Assembly (NCBI RefSeq): GCF_022230925.1
Contig: NZ_JAKKFH010000008.1
Location: forward strand, 496,001-560,000
Origin: Micromonospora alfalfae
Lineage (GTDB): Bacteria; Actinomycetota; Actinomycetes; Mycobacteriales; Micromonosporaceae
Length of the DNA: 64,000 nucleotides
Direction: 5' to 3'
In this document: in pieces, positions 27,448 to 35,531 of the stretch
Numbering within the stretch: position 1 is the stretch's first letter
Layout: each line of letters starts with the position of its first letter
The notes under the pieces: generated by a model
Database searches by the model: none
Seen by the model: only the letters and a program-made list of their open reading frames with translations
What the model was told of the DNA's origin: nothing
Made by a program: the position numbers and the translations under genes

Positions 27448-27777
27448 CCGGATTCCCTTCGTCGAGACGGCGTGATCCTCAGGTCGGGCACCACGTTCGT
27501 AGCGGCGCCGGATTGCCAGCGTCCAGGGCTTGCGGGCAGCACACATCAACGCTTAGTAATCTGTCGATGTCGGATCGTAGCGGGAGATGCCGATGATCGC
27601 CATGGAGGCTGGTCCCGTCCGCACGCGAAGACGGTCTCGCGGCCAACCGCTCGCCGGGCCTCGCTCTCGACGACCAGCCACTCCGCCGGGGTGCGGCAGT
27701 AGAGCCGCACCCCGGCAGGGACACCCATCGGGACTGACATCACGACCACAGGTGTCGCGAGCCTCCTCGGCTCCAGA
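27448..27777. other. Intergenic region between P450 and Cip1-like gene
   Basis: These 330 bases hold the terminator-like hairpin at 27685-27716 and the P450 promoter region. A short frame on the minus strand (27546-27749) runs straight through the hairpin and has no recognisable domain, so I do not call it a gene. Confidence 0.55.
27685..27716 (-). terminator. Intrinsic-type hairpin terminator after the Cip1-like gene
   Basis: A perfect 13-base inverted repeat (GCCGGGGTGCGGC and its complement) is separated by a six-base loop. It lies about 60 bases beyond the stop of the minus-strand secreted protein gene. There is no T-run, as is common for actinomycete terminators. Confidence 0.75.
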
Positions 27778-28551
27778 TCAGCAACCGAGCCGCTTGCTCG
27801 ACAGGGCGATGTCGTCGATCCAGAGGTCGAAATCGCCCGGCGTCGTGCCGCCCTGGTAAAGCTGCCAGCCGATCTTCACAGTGTCGACAGTCGGCAGGAC
27901 GAAGGGAACGTCGTTGCCACCGTGGTCGCTCGTGGAGGCTGTCAGCTCCGGGTTCGCCACGCCGTCGATCCACACCGCGACGCGGTTGTCCGCCGCGTCG
28001 ATCTTCCATTCGAAGCATTGCCAGGTGTCCTCTACGACCGGGGCGGACTCCCGCCAGTTGGTCCAGTCGCCGGTCGGACCGCCGTCGGCGCCGACCCCCC
28101 AGAAGGTTCCGGGGACCGTTGGCGCGTACTGCCCACCGACCGGACGGACGACCTCCGCGCTGCCGGTGCCGGTTGCTTCCACCAGCGTGAAGTGCGCCCA
28201 GTCCGGGGCCGTCGGGAAGGCGTCGACGCGCAGACGCATCCGGCCGTAGAAGCGGTTGCCGGGCGCAGCGAAGTCGTCGACGCGCAGGAAGGCGCGCCCG
28301 TTGTCGACGGTGTGGACGTGCAGCACCTGGTTACCGCGCCGGGCACGTTCGACGGTGAGCGTGCCGTTGCGGGTGTCGACGCCCCAGTTCAACGTGCTGG
28401 GCCCCCCGGCGGGCAGCCGCTCGAAGTCCTCACAGAAGAGCAGGCCACGGGGGCACGAGGGCGGGGACGCCGCCGATGCGCCGGCCGGGACGCTGCCGAC
28501 TGCGGCCCCGAGGATCAGGGCGGCGCTGAACACCGCGAGAAAACTCCGCAT
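27778..28551 (-). CDS. Secreted jelly-roll protein, Cip1-like / polysaccharide-active
   Basis: The 257-residue protein begins with a signal peptide (MRSFLAVFSAALILGAAVGS) cleaved near an Ala-rich site, followed by CPRGLLFCEDFE. The rest is beta-rich with an early FEDFE-type edge strand, a central YGRMRLRVDAFP and a late QCFEWKIDAADNRVAVWIDG, ending in IDDIAL. This looks like the concanavalin-like jelly roll of Cip1-type and polysaccharide-lyase proteins secreted with cellulases; the exact activity is uncertain. ATG 28551 is preferred because GGAGG lies six bases upstream. It is divergent from a GH44 cellulase-type enzyme, with shared regulatory DNA between them. Confidence 0.75.
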   Translation of the reverse strand: MRSFLAVFSAALILGAAVGSVPAGASAASPPSCPRGLLFCEDFERLPAGGPSTLNWGVDTRNGTLTVERARRGNQVLHVHTVDNGRAFLRVDDFAAPGNRFYGRMRLRVDAFPTAPDWAHFTLVEATGTGSAEVVRPVGGQYAPTVPGTFWGVGADGGPTGDWTNWRESAPVVEDTWQCFEWKIDAADNRVAVWIDGVANPELTASTSDHGGNDVPFVLPTVDTVKIGWQLYQGGTTPGDFDLWIDDIALSSKRLGC

Positions 28552-28717
28552 TGTCATCCTCCAAGACGGCTGGCTCCCCACCACAGGGGCGGGGCCAGCA
28601 GGAATCTTCCGGCCATGCGACGCTGAGGTGCTCCCGCTCGCACCGCTGCGGCGCGGTTGCCTCCGCGCTGCGGTGATCCGAGCTATTCCGGCATCACCGC
28701 ATCAGCCACAGCCACAT

Positions 28718-28734
28718 TGACGGCCGTCATTATA
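28718..28734 (-). promoter_or_regulatory. Putative -10 and palindromic operator for the Cip1-like gene
   Basis: The minus strand reads TATAAT at 28734-28729, rare in such GC-rich DNA. It abuts the perfect 12-base palindrome TGACGGCCGTCA at 28718-28729, where transcription would start. The arrangement suggests a repressor site over the start point. No clear -35 is visible, and the leader would be about 170 bases. Confidence 0.45.
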
Positions 28735-28821
28735 TGTGAAGAGACTGACTCCGGTCGGTCGGCCGCTAGTGCTGCACGGATCCGCTGGGCGTTGACTCGG
28801 AGCCGGGAAAGCGGAACGCTG

Positions 28822-28835
28822 TGGAAGCGCTCCCA
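28822..28835. promoter_or_regulatory. CebR-type operator upstream of GH44
   Basis: TGGAAGCGCTCCCA differs by one base from TGGGAGCGCTCCCA, the palindromic site bound by the cellobiose-responsive LacI-family repressor CebR in Streptomyces. It lies 25 bases before the GH44 start, a usual position for cellulase genes. The site is seen directly; the regulator is inferred, since no cebR gene is in the window. Confidence 0.75.
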
Positions 28836-28859
28836 TCGTCGAGCTCCTCTGCGAAAGGA

Positions 28860-31136
28860 ATGCTCGTGCGTCCCACCACAGCTCTACTTCCGGTCGTGCT
28901 CGCCACGGCCCTCGGCGGTGTGGCCCTGCCGGGGCCCGCCCTGGCCGCAGCCGGCCCGGCGCTGACAGTGGACACCACTGCCGCCCGGCACCAGATCAGC
29001 CCGTACGTCTACGGCATGAACTTCGCCGACCAGGGCCTCGCCCGCGACCTGCGGCTACCTGTGCACCGCTACGGCGGCAACGCCACCACCCGCTACAACT
29101 TCCGTGCCGACACCACCAACCGTGCGTCGGACTGGTACTTCGAGAACATCCCCAACGACAACCCGAACCCGGCCAACCTCCCGGAGGGCTCGGAGACCGA
29201 CCGGTTCGTGCAGGAGAACAAGGCCACCGGCGCCGCCACGGTCATGACAGTGCCGATGCTCGGCTGGATCGCCAAGGACCGGGCACGGGCGTGTGGCTTC
29301 AGCGTCGCCAAGTACGGCCCGCAGCAGTCCACCGACACCTGGGCACCGGACTGCGGCAACGGCCTGAAGCCGGACGGGTCACCGGTCACCGGCAACGATC
29401 CCGAGGACACCAGCGTCGCGGTGGGTCCGGAGTACGCCGCCGACTTCGTCAACCACCTCAAGGGGCAGTTTGGCGCCGCCGCCGACGGCGGGGTCCAGTT
29501 CTACAACCTGGACAACGAGCCGGACCTGTGGCACTCCACCCACCGCGACGTCCGCCCGGCCGGGCTGGGCTACGACGAGCTACGCGACAGAACCTACGAG
29601 TACGCCGCCGCGATCAAGGCCGCCGACCCCGGCGCGAAGACGCTCGGTCCCGTCGGCTGGGGCCTGAACTCGATCCTCTACTCGGGCCTCGACCAGGACA
29701 CCTGCTCGCGCACCGGCTGCTGGTCGAACCCGCCGGACAAGGCCGCGCACGGCGGCCAGGACCTCGGCCCGTGGTACCTGGACCGGATGCGCGAGTACGA
29801 GCAGCAGCACGGCACCCGCATCCTCGACTACTTCGACGTCCACCTCTACCCGCAGCAGTCCGGCGTGCTCGGCGACGCGGCCGGCGACGCCAACACCCAG
29901 GCGCTGCGACTGCGCTCGACCCGCCAACTCTGGGACCCGACATACGTGGACGAGAGCTGGATCAACAGTCCGGTCCGGTACATCCCGCGCCTACGCGAAC
30001 TGGTCGACCAGCACTACCCGGGCACGAAGATCGCGATGACCGAGTACAACTGGGGCGCCTTCGGGTCGCTCAACGGCGCGCTCGCCCAGGCTGACGTCCT
30101 CGGCATCTTCGGCCGCGAAGGACTCGACCTGGCTACCCTCTGGACCGCACCCCAGGCCGACCAGCCGGTGGCCAACGCCTTCCGCGTCTACCGCAACTAC
30201 GACGGCAAGGGCGGCGCGTTCGGCGAGACCTCGGTCCAGGCGACAAGCACCGACCAGGGCAGGCTGGCCGTGTACGCCGCCGAGCGGAGCGCCGACAAGG
30301 CCCTCACCCTCGTCGTCATCAACAAGACCGGCGACGACCTGACCAGCCCGGTCGCCCTCACCGGCGCCTCCGCCAGCACCGCTCAGGTCTACCGGTACAG
30401 CGGGGCGAACCTCGCCGGCGTCGTCCGGGAGGCCGACCAGCCGGTGACCGCCGACGGCCTCACGGCCACCTTCCCGGCCAACTCGATCACCCACCTGGTG
30501 CTGCCGCGTGACACCACGCCCGGCGACACCCAGGCGCCGACCGCCCCGGGCAAGCCGACCGCCGGCACGATCACCGGCGACAGCGTCTCACTGGCCTGGG
30601 CACCGTCCACCGACGACACCGCCGTCGCCGGCTACGGCGTGCATCGGGTCGACACCGCCGGCACCGTGAAGGTGGGCAGCGCCAACGGAACGACGTACAC
30701 AGTGACCGGGCTGACGCCGGACACCCCGTACACCTTCGTGGTGACCGCCCGCGACGCGGCGGGCAACGTCTCGGCGGCCTCCCCCGGCCTGACCGTACGG
30801 ACCGCGCCCACCGCCCCGACCGCCGGCTGCGCTGTCGGCTACACGGCGAACAGTTGGCCGGGCGGCTTCACCGCGACAGTGACGATCAAGAACACCGGCG
30901 CCACTGCGATCGACGGCTGGAAACTCGCCTTCGACTTCCCCACCACCGGCCAGAAGGTCGACCAGGGCTGGTCGGCCACCTGGAAACAGAACGGAACGAG
31001 CGTCACAGCGGACAGCATGAGTTGGAACGGCAAACTCGCCCCCGGCGCATCCACCAGCATTGGCTTCAACGGCACGTGGAGCGGCACCAATCCGGCACCA
31101 ACCGCCTTCACCCTCAACTCGCAACGTTGCGAGTGA
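28860..31136 (+). CDS. Secreted glycoside hydrolase family 44 enzyme with FN3 and CBM2
   Basis: The 758-residue secreted enzyme starts with a signal peptide (MLVRPTTALLPVVLATALGG, Ala-rich cleavage region). The catalytic part matches GH44: early HRYGGNATTRYNF, the acid/base glutamate in YNLDNEPDLW near residue 218 and the nucleophile in MTEYNWGAFG near 394. A fibronectin type III domain (about 557-647) and a C-terminal CBM2 (about 654-757, cysteine at each end, surface tryptophans) follow. GH44 enzymes hydrolyse beta-1,4-glucans and often xyloglucan or mannan; CBM2 anchors to cellulose or xylan. AAAGGA precedes the ATG at 28860. The CebR-type operator implies induction by cello-oligosaccharides. 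The divergent Cip1-like gene may share control. Confidence 0.93.
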   Translation: MLVRPTTALLPVVLATALGGVALPGPALAAAGPALTVDTTAARHQISPYVYGMNFADQGLARDLRLPVHRYGGNATTRYNFRADTTNRASDWYFENIPNDNPNPANLPEGSETDRFVQENKATGAATVMTVPMLGWIAKDRARACGFSVAKYGPQQSTDTWAPDCGNGLKPDGSPVTGNDPEDTSVAVGPEYAADFVNHLKGQFGAAADGGVQFYNLDNEPDLWHSTHRDVRPAGLGYDELRDRTYEYAAAIKAADPGAKTLGPVGWGLNSILYSGLDQDTCSRTGCWSNPPDKAAHGGQDLGPWYLDRMREYEQQHGTRILDYFDVHLYPQQSGVLGDAAGDANTQALRLRSTRQLWDPTYVDESWINSPVRYIPRLRELVDQHYPGTKIAMTEYNWGAFGSLNGALAQADVLGIFGREGLDLATLWTAPQADQPVANAFRVYRNYDGKGGAFGETSVQATSTDQGRLAVYAAERSADKALTLVVINKTGDDLTSPVALTGASASTAQVYRYSGANLAGVVREADQPVTADGLTATFPANSITHLVLPRDTTPGDTQAPTAPGKPTAGTITGDSVSLAWAPSTDDTAVAGYGVHRVDTAGTVKVGSANGTTYTVTGLTPDTPYTFVVTARDAAGNVSAASPGLTVRTAPTAPTAGCAVGYTANSWPGGFTATVTIKNTGATAIDGWKLAFDFPTTGQKVDQGWSATWKQNGTSVTADSMSWNGKLAPGASTSIGFNGTWSGTNPAPTAFTLNSQRCE

Positions 31137-31177
31137 CCTGAGAGACCCAGCTCCGCACCACACCGGCGGAGCAGACC

Positions 31178-31213
31178 GGAGGGGCCGGGGCGCACCAGCG
31201 CCCCGGCCCCTCC
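31178..31213 (+). terminator. Hairpin terminator after GH44
   Basis: A perfect 16-base inverted repeat (GGAGGGGCCGGGGCGC and its complement) with a four-base loop lies 42 bases after the GH44 stop. It isolates GH44 from the protease gene downstream. Confidence 0.85.
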
Positions 31214-31400
31214 GAGCGCCGCCTCGCTGCCCGACGTCGGCGTGCACTGCGAAAGGGGCCTCAGGAACCAGGTGTCCAACCGTGTCCAGCCGCGTCCAAC
31301 ATCGCACTCGCCGCCCTCTCCCGATTGCGAGACTTGCCGTCCGTCCGGGCCGTCCGACTCCTGACCCGGCCGACCAGTCCCCTCGTGATGGGAGCGGTGA

Positions 31401-32648
31401 ATGTCAGAACCTGTTGTCAGCCACCCGCGTACGAAAAGACCCAGCCGCAGGTCCCTGCTCGCGATGGCACTCGCCGTCGTGGCATCGGTGGCCTTCGTTC
31501 CGACGGCCGCGGCGGCCGGGCCGGTCGACCGACCGGCCCAGCCCGGAGGCGCGGCGGATCGGGCCCGCACCGACGGCCGGGCAGCCCTGGCTTCCCCGGG
31601 CAGCGTCGACAGGGACCGGGCGGGCGGGGCGGCGGACATGGCCGAGGCGATCGCCGGACAGCGGGGCATCAGCCGCGAGGCCGCCGAGAAGCTGCTCAGT
31701 GCCGAGAACGCCGATGTGCGACTCGCCAACCAGTTGACCACCGAGCTGGGCGCCAGCTCGGGCGGCGCGTACCTGTCCGACGGCAACCTCGTCGTCACTG
31801 TCACCGACGCCGCGGCTGCCGCGAAGGTGACCGCCGCCGGCGCGAAGGCGCGCATCGTCGCGCGTGGCGAACGGCAACTCCAGTCCATCCAGCGGGCGCT
31901 GGAGGCCACGCCGAGTGAACCGAACACCACCTGGGCGGTGGACCCGGCGACCAACCAGGTGGTGGTGAGCCTGCCGGCGTCCGGGGCGAAGAACGCCGGC
32001 CAACGCTCGGCGGCGCGCAAGTTCGGCGCGGCGGTGCGGTTCGAGACCAGCGCCGGCCAGATCCAGCCGAACGTCGGGATCTCCAGCGGGGACTCGTTGG
32101 GCGGCTGCTCAGCCGGGTTCACCGCCACCGACTACACCTTCAACTACATCATCACTGCCGGCCACTGCACCCAGGGTTACCCGCACTGGACACTGCCCAA
32201 CGGGCAGGACGTCGGGCCGTCGCTGGAGAGCAACTATCCGGAGGACGACTACGGCCTCATCTGGATGAACGGTCCGTCGGTCTGGGCGACCGGCGTCATC
32301 AACCTGTGGAACAACACAAGCCGGAGCATCCACGGCTGGGCGACGGCCGTGAGCGGGCTGTCGGTCTGCAACTCGGGCAAGACCACCGGATTCAGGTGCG
32401 GCACCGTGCTCAAGACCAACGTGACTGTCAACGGCGCCGGCGGCACCGTACGCCAGATGGTCGAGACCAACATCTGCACCCTCGGCGGTGACAGCGGTGG
32501 GCCGCTCTTCGCCAGCAACACCGCGTACGGGCTGAACTCGCACGCCAACCGGGTCGGCACCCAGTGCAACTCCTCGCCCCGCACCTGGCACCAGCCGGTG
32601 GGAGAGGCGATCACCGCGTATCAGGTCGTCATCTACGGCGCGCCGTGA
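31401..32648 (+). CDS. Secreted S1-family serine protease with propeptide
   Basis: The 415-residue protein has a twin-basic N-terminus (KRPSRRSLLAMALAVVASVA) forming a long signal peptide, then an acidic/Ala-rich propeptide region of about 190 residues. The mature chymotrypsin-fold domain starts near QIQPNVGISSGDSLGG. The triad is visible as ITAGHC (His), YPEDDYGLIW (Asp) and CTLGGDSGGPL (Ser); paired cysteines fit disulfides. The layout matches streptogrisin/alpha-lytic proteases made as zymogens. The LGG segment before the serine resembles enzymes with broad hydrophobic specificity, but I do not predict it. GGGAG is seven bases before the ATG. The small secreted protein 28 bases downstream is probably co-transcribed. 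Confidence 0.92.
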   Translation: MSEPVVSHPRTKRPSRRSLLAMALAVVASVAFVPTAAAAGPVDRPAQPGGAADRARTDGRAALASPGSVDRDRAGGAADMAEAIAGQRGISREAAEKLLSAENADVRLANQLTTELGASSGGAYLSDGNLVVTVTDAAAAAKVTAAGAKARIVARGERQLQSIQRALEATPSEPNTTWAVDPATNQVVVSLPASGAKNAGQRSAARKFGAAVRFETSAGQIQPNVGISSGDSLGGCSAGFTATDYTFNYIITAGHCTQGYPHWTLPNGQDVGPSLESNYPEDDYGLIWMNGPSVWATGVINLWNNTSRSIHGWATAVSGLSVCNSGKTTGFRCGTVLKTNVTVNGAGGTVRQMVETNICTLGGDSGGPLFASNTAYGLNSHANRVGTQCNSSPRTWHQPVGEAITAYQVVIYGAP

Positions 32649-32676
32649 CGAGCGGCGACCAACGAAGGAGACAGGG

Positions 32677-33237
32677 ATGAGAACCGCATTCACCAGAGCC
32701 GTACGCCTCACCGCCGCGGCCGTCACGGCCACGGCGGTGGCCCTGACAGTGGCCGTCGGCCCCGCTCAGGCGGACCTCTGGCAGCACACCGACGGGTTCG
32801 AGGGGAACCCGGCAACGGTGTGGGAGTTCCACCGCTCCGGGGCTGGGAGCGGAGCCTTCGAGCTGGGTACCGGAACGGCCCGGTCCGGTTCTAACAACGC
32901 CATTCTCACCACCTCGACCGGTGGCTGGTCCGGGGTGGGCAAGCTGCTCACGGTGGCGCCGCGTACCGCCGGGCACTCCACCACCTGTGGCGGCGGGTTC
33001 TTCGTCCGGGCAGTCAGCGGGCCGGCGGTGCTCAACGTCGAGGTGATCGATCCGGCGAGCTGGACCTACCTTGCGCTGCGCACCGTCCGGATCACCGACA
33101 CCACGTGGCGACGGCATGACCTGGCCAGCTACACGAACGGCCCGAACCAGGTGTTCGTCCGGGTCTCCCTGCTTGGTGGCAGCGGTGCCGTGCGGGTGGA
33201 CGACTTCGCCTTCCAGTGCAGCTACTTCCGCGCCTGA
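32677..33237 (+). CDS. Small secreted beta-rich protein, possible carbohydrate- or protein-binding
   Basis: The 186-residue protein has a signal peptide (RLTAAAVTATAVALTVAVG, cleavage near AQA) and a mature beta-rich domain with WQHTDGFEGNPATVWEF near its start and VRVDDFAFQC at its end. This pattern of an opening DGFE edge strand and closing VDDF strand is typical of jelly-roll galactose-binding-like domains. Two cysteines (CGGGFF and FQCSYF) could form one disulfide. I do not recognise a named family. It follows the protease by 28 bases with AAGGAG upstream of its ATG, and precedes a strong terminator, so the two probably form one operon. It may be a substrate adaptor or an independent wall-binding protein. 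Confidence 0.7.
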   Translation: MRTAFTRAVRLTAAAVTATAVALTVAVGPAQADLWQHTDGFEGNPATVWEFHRSGAGSGAFELGTGTARSGSNNAILTTSTGGWSGVGKLLTVAPRTAGHSTTCGGGFFVRAVSGPAVLNVEVIDPASWTYLALRTVRITDTTWRRHDLASYTNGPNQVFVRVSLLGGSGAVRVDDFAFQCSYFRA

Positions 33238-33249
33238 GCAGGTAGACCA

Positions 33250-33284
33250 CTGCGGGGCCGGCGCCACGAGCGCCGGCCCCGCAG
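33250..33284 (+). terminator. Hairpin terminator after the protease operon
   Basis: A perfect 15-base stem (CTGCGGGGCCGGCGC and its complement) with a five-base loop lies 12 bases after the stop of the small secreted protein. No T-run follows. Confidence 0.87.
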
Positions 33285-33323
33285 TCGGTGGCGACCTCGG
33301 ACGGCTCGGTCCAGCGAGATTAG

Positions 33324-33364
33324 GAACGATCGTTCTTGACTGATCATTCCTCAATCAGTAGTGT
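33324..33364 (+). promoter_or_regulatory. Leaderless promoter and self-operator of the TetR gene
   Basis: TTGACT at 33336-33341 and TAGTGT at 33359-33364 are 17 bases apart, and transcription would start at or next to the ATG at 33372, giving a leaderless message. The perfect palindrome GAACGATCGTTC (33324-33335) and the related TGATCATTCC (33341-33350) flank or overlap the -35, as expected for TetR autorepression. Confidence 0.65.
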
Positions 33365-33371
33365 TCTGGAC

Positions 33372-33836
33372 ATGGGTCGCCCGCGGGGTTTCGACGAGCA
33401 AGCCGTGACCGCAGCGGCAGCGGGGTTGTTCGCCGGCAGGGCCTACGACGGGGTGTCCGTCGACGATCTCGTCCAACAACTGGGGGTGCACCGCAACAGT
33501 CTCTACAAGACCTTCGGCAGCAAGCGGGGTCTCTATCTCGCCGCTCTGCGGTGGCACCTCGAGCACCGGCTGCCGTCGCTGACCGAGCAACTCGCCGCTG
33601 GCGCGGCGGTCGCCGACGACCCCACCCTCGATCTGCTGTTGTTGGCCGCTGTCGAACGCGCCCCCAGTGACGTCGAGGTGGCAGCCCTGGTGGCCAAGGC
33701 GTGGCAGACGCTTGACCAGGCCCTGCAGCGAGCACCGGCGACCCCCGCCGACCCCCCTGCCTCGACTGCGTTGAACGCGCTGCTGGGCGAGCGGCTGCGG
33801 GCCCGTGCCGCTACGGCGTCGGCCGGCCCTTCGTAA
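33372..33836 (+). CDS. TetR-family regulator
   Basis: The 154-residue protein has an N-terminal TetR helix-turn-helix (about 8-55) with VDDLVQQLGVHRNSLYKTFG and SKRGLYLAAL, followed by a short helical ligand domain. At about 150 residues the ligand-binding part is shorter than the usual 190 to 220. The ATG at 33372 is right after a well-spaced promoter, supporting leaderless translation. The next genes on the strand (a small protein and an alpha/beta hydrolase) may be its targets, as the 100-base gap has no terminator. The inducer is unknown. Confidence 0.87.
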   Translation: MGRPRGFDEQAVTAAAAGLFAGRAYDGVSVDDLVQQLGVHRNSLYKTFGSKRGLYLAALRWHLEHRLPSLTEQLAAGAAVADDPTLDLLLLAAVERAPSDVEVAALVAKAWQTLDQALQRAPATPADPPASTALNALLGERLRARAATASAGPS

Positions 33837-33936
33837 CCCCACTCCCGTACCCGACCACCTCGCCCGGCGCCGCTCGCGCCGGTGCCCCACCATGCCCGAC
33901 GGCCGGTGCCGTCGGCCTGACGAAAGGACGGTTGTC

Positions 33937-34290
33937 ATGGCCACTGTGCGCGTCGACGGCGACGATCTCGTCGTGGAGATCGAAGGTATGGACAGGTTGT
34001 GGTCGCTCAAGAGCCGTCTGGTGATCCCGTTGGCCAACGTCCGCGGCGCCACCGCCGACCCGGGTATCGCCGCCGAACCGAAGGGCCTGCGCGCACCGGG
34101 GACGAGTGTGCCCGGCGTCATCACGGCCGGCACCTTCCATCAGGACGGTGAGCGCGTCTTCTGGAACATTCGTGACGGTGCCCGCGCCGTCGTCATCGAA
34201 CTCGCCGACGAGCGCTATGCCCGCCTGGTCGTGGAGGTCGCCGACCCAGCCGCCACTGTCGCCCTGATCGAGCAGGCGGTCCCGCGATGA
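33937..34290 (+). CDS. Small PH-like domain protein of unknown function
   Basis: The 117-residue soluble protein alternates beta strands (VRVDGDDLVVEIEGMDRLW, VIPLANVRGATAD) and ends with an amphipathic helix (AATVALIEQAVPR). This resembles small bacterial PH-like proteins found across actinomycetes. No catalytic motif is visible. AAAGGA lies about ten bases before the ATG. Its last four bases overlap the start of the hydrolase gene (ATGA), so the two are translationally coupled and probably act together. The TetR gene lies just upstream and may control both. Confidence 0.7.
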   Translation: MATVRVDGDDLVVEIEGMDRLWSLKSRLVIPLANVRGATADPGIAAEPKGLRAPGTSVPGVITAGTFHQDGERVFWNIRDGARAVVIELADERYARLVVEVADPAATVALIEQAVPR

Positions 34291-35363
34291 TCTCCGTCGG
34301 CCGGATGCCACGAACCGTCCGCCGGATCACTGTCGGCACCGTCATGCTGGGAACCATCGCCGCAGGGACTCTTCCCGCCACCGCCGTGCAGGCCATGCCG
34401 ACCACGCCTGCCACGGACCGCGAGATCACCTTCACTGTGGACGGGACCACCACATACGGCACCCTGCACATCCCCGCCCACCGCCGGGGGCAGAAGATGC
34501 CTGCCGTGTTGTTGCTGCCCGGCAGCGGTCCGACCGACCGCAACGGCGACCAGCCGCCCGCGCTCACCCCACACACCCTCGCCAAACTCGCCGGAGCGCT
34601 GGCGCACGACGGAGTCGTCAGCCTGCGCTTCGACAAGTACGGCACGGGCCGGACCGGGCTGGGCGCCTACGCCGGAAGGCCCGAGACGCTCGACCATCCC
34701 GCCTTCGTCCGCCAGGCCGCTACCGCGTACCGGCTGCTCGCCGGCCAACCCGAGGTCAACCGGCGAGCGGTACGCCTGATCGGGCACAGCGAAGGTGCGC
34801 TGACGGCACTGCGGGTCGCGGTCGCCGCCGAACCTCGTACGGCCGGAGTCGGGCTGTTGCAACCCCTGGCGAAACGGTTCCTCGACGTGCTCGCGCAGCA
34901 GTTGCACGACCAGCTCGCCGCTGCCGTCGCCGCGGGCCAGATGAGCCGGCAGGAGCAACTCACCCTCGGGCGCGCTGTCGACCGGGCCGTTGCCGATTTC
35001 CGAGCGCACCGCCCACCCGACACCAGCGCCATGCCGCCCGCGCTCGCCGATCTCTTCCGTGCCCTCGACGGCCCCAGCCGGCGCTACGTGGAGACCATCG
35101 ACGCCATCGACCCTGTTGCTGTCGCGTACCAGCTACCCCGTCGGACTCCTGTCCTGCTCACCTGCGGAACCATCGACCCACAGGTCCCATGCCACATGAC
35201 CACGCCGCTGGCAGTAGCGCTGGAACGGGCGCACACCAGGGGGCCTGGCCGAATCGTGCTGTCCGGCGTTGCCCACGGTCTGACCGACCCCGCGAATCCG
35301 GACGTCCTCGCCCCGGCCACACTCGACGCACTGGGTCGGTTCATGAGGTACGGCGCCAGGTAG
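34287..35363 (+). CDS. Secreted alpha/beta hydrolase
   Basis: The 358-residue protein has a signal peptide (RITVGTVMLGTIAAGTLPAT, then a VQA site) and an alpha/beta hydrolase core: the oxyanion segment LLPGSGPTDRNGDQPP, the nucleophile in GHSEGALTAL, a DPQVP acid region and SGVAHGLTDP providing the histidine. The RNGD motif near the oxyanion hole is typical of acyl-hydrolase/dienelactone-like secreted esterases. An inserted helical lid (AAAVAAGQMSRQEQL) follows the nucleophile domain. The ATG overlaps the previous stop by four bases. The substrate is unknown; a role in the cell envelope or outside the cell is likely. Confidence 0.85.
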   Translation: MISVGRMPRTVRRITVGTVMLGTIAAGTLPATAVQAMPTTPATDREITFTVDGTTTYGTLHIPAHRRGQKMPAVLLLPGSGPTDRNGDQPPALTPHTLAKLAGALAHDGVVSLRFDKYGTGRTGLGAYAGRPETLDHPAFVRQAATAYRLLAGQPEVNRRAVRLIGHSEGALTALRVAVAAEPRTAGVGLLQPLAKRFLDVLAQQLHDQLAAAVAAGQMSRQEQLTLGRAVDRAVADFRAHRPPDTSAMPPALADLFRALDGPSRRYVETIDAIDPVAVAYQLPRRTPVLLTCGTIDPQVPCHMTTPLAVALERAHTRGPGRIVLSGVAHGLTDPANPDVLAPATLDALGRFMRYGAR

Positions 35364-35531
35364 ACGAGGCCCACGCTCAAGACCCCTTTCCACGTTCCCC
35401 GGTGGGTCCTCTCTGGGACACCGGAAAGCGCCCTGACCTCGACGCCCGCGGCCGCGCCGACGCGCGGCTGCGGGCCACTGCCGGAAATCGCAAGGTACGT
35501 CTGGATGATGCTCCCTCGTGCGCGGGCCCCA

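Larger units (their letters stand above)
28552..28859. other. Divergent regulatory region of the Cip1-like and GH44 genes
   Basis: The 308 bases hold no gene. They contain a perfect TATAAT on the minus strand next to a 12-base palindrome (28718-28734) and a CebR-type operator (28822-28835), each annotated separately. Confidence 0.7.

Noticed and set aside
27546..27749. Short minus-strand frame of 67 codons between the P450 and Cip1-like genes
   Set aside because: It runs through a perfect terminator hairpin, has no good RBS and no domain.
31387..31400. A second CebR-like site before the S1 protease gene
   Set aside because: Only half of the palindrome matches and the match overlaps the ribosome-binding site.
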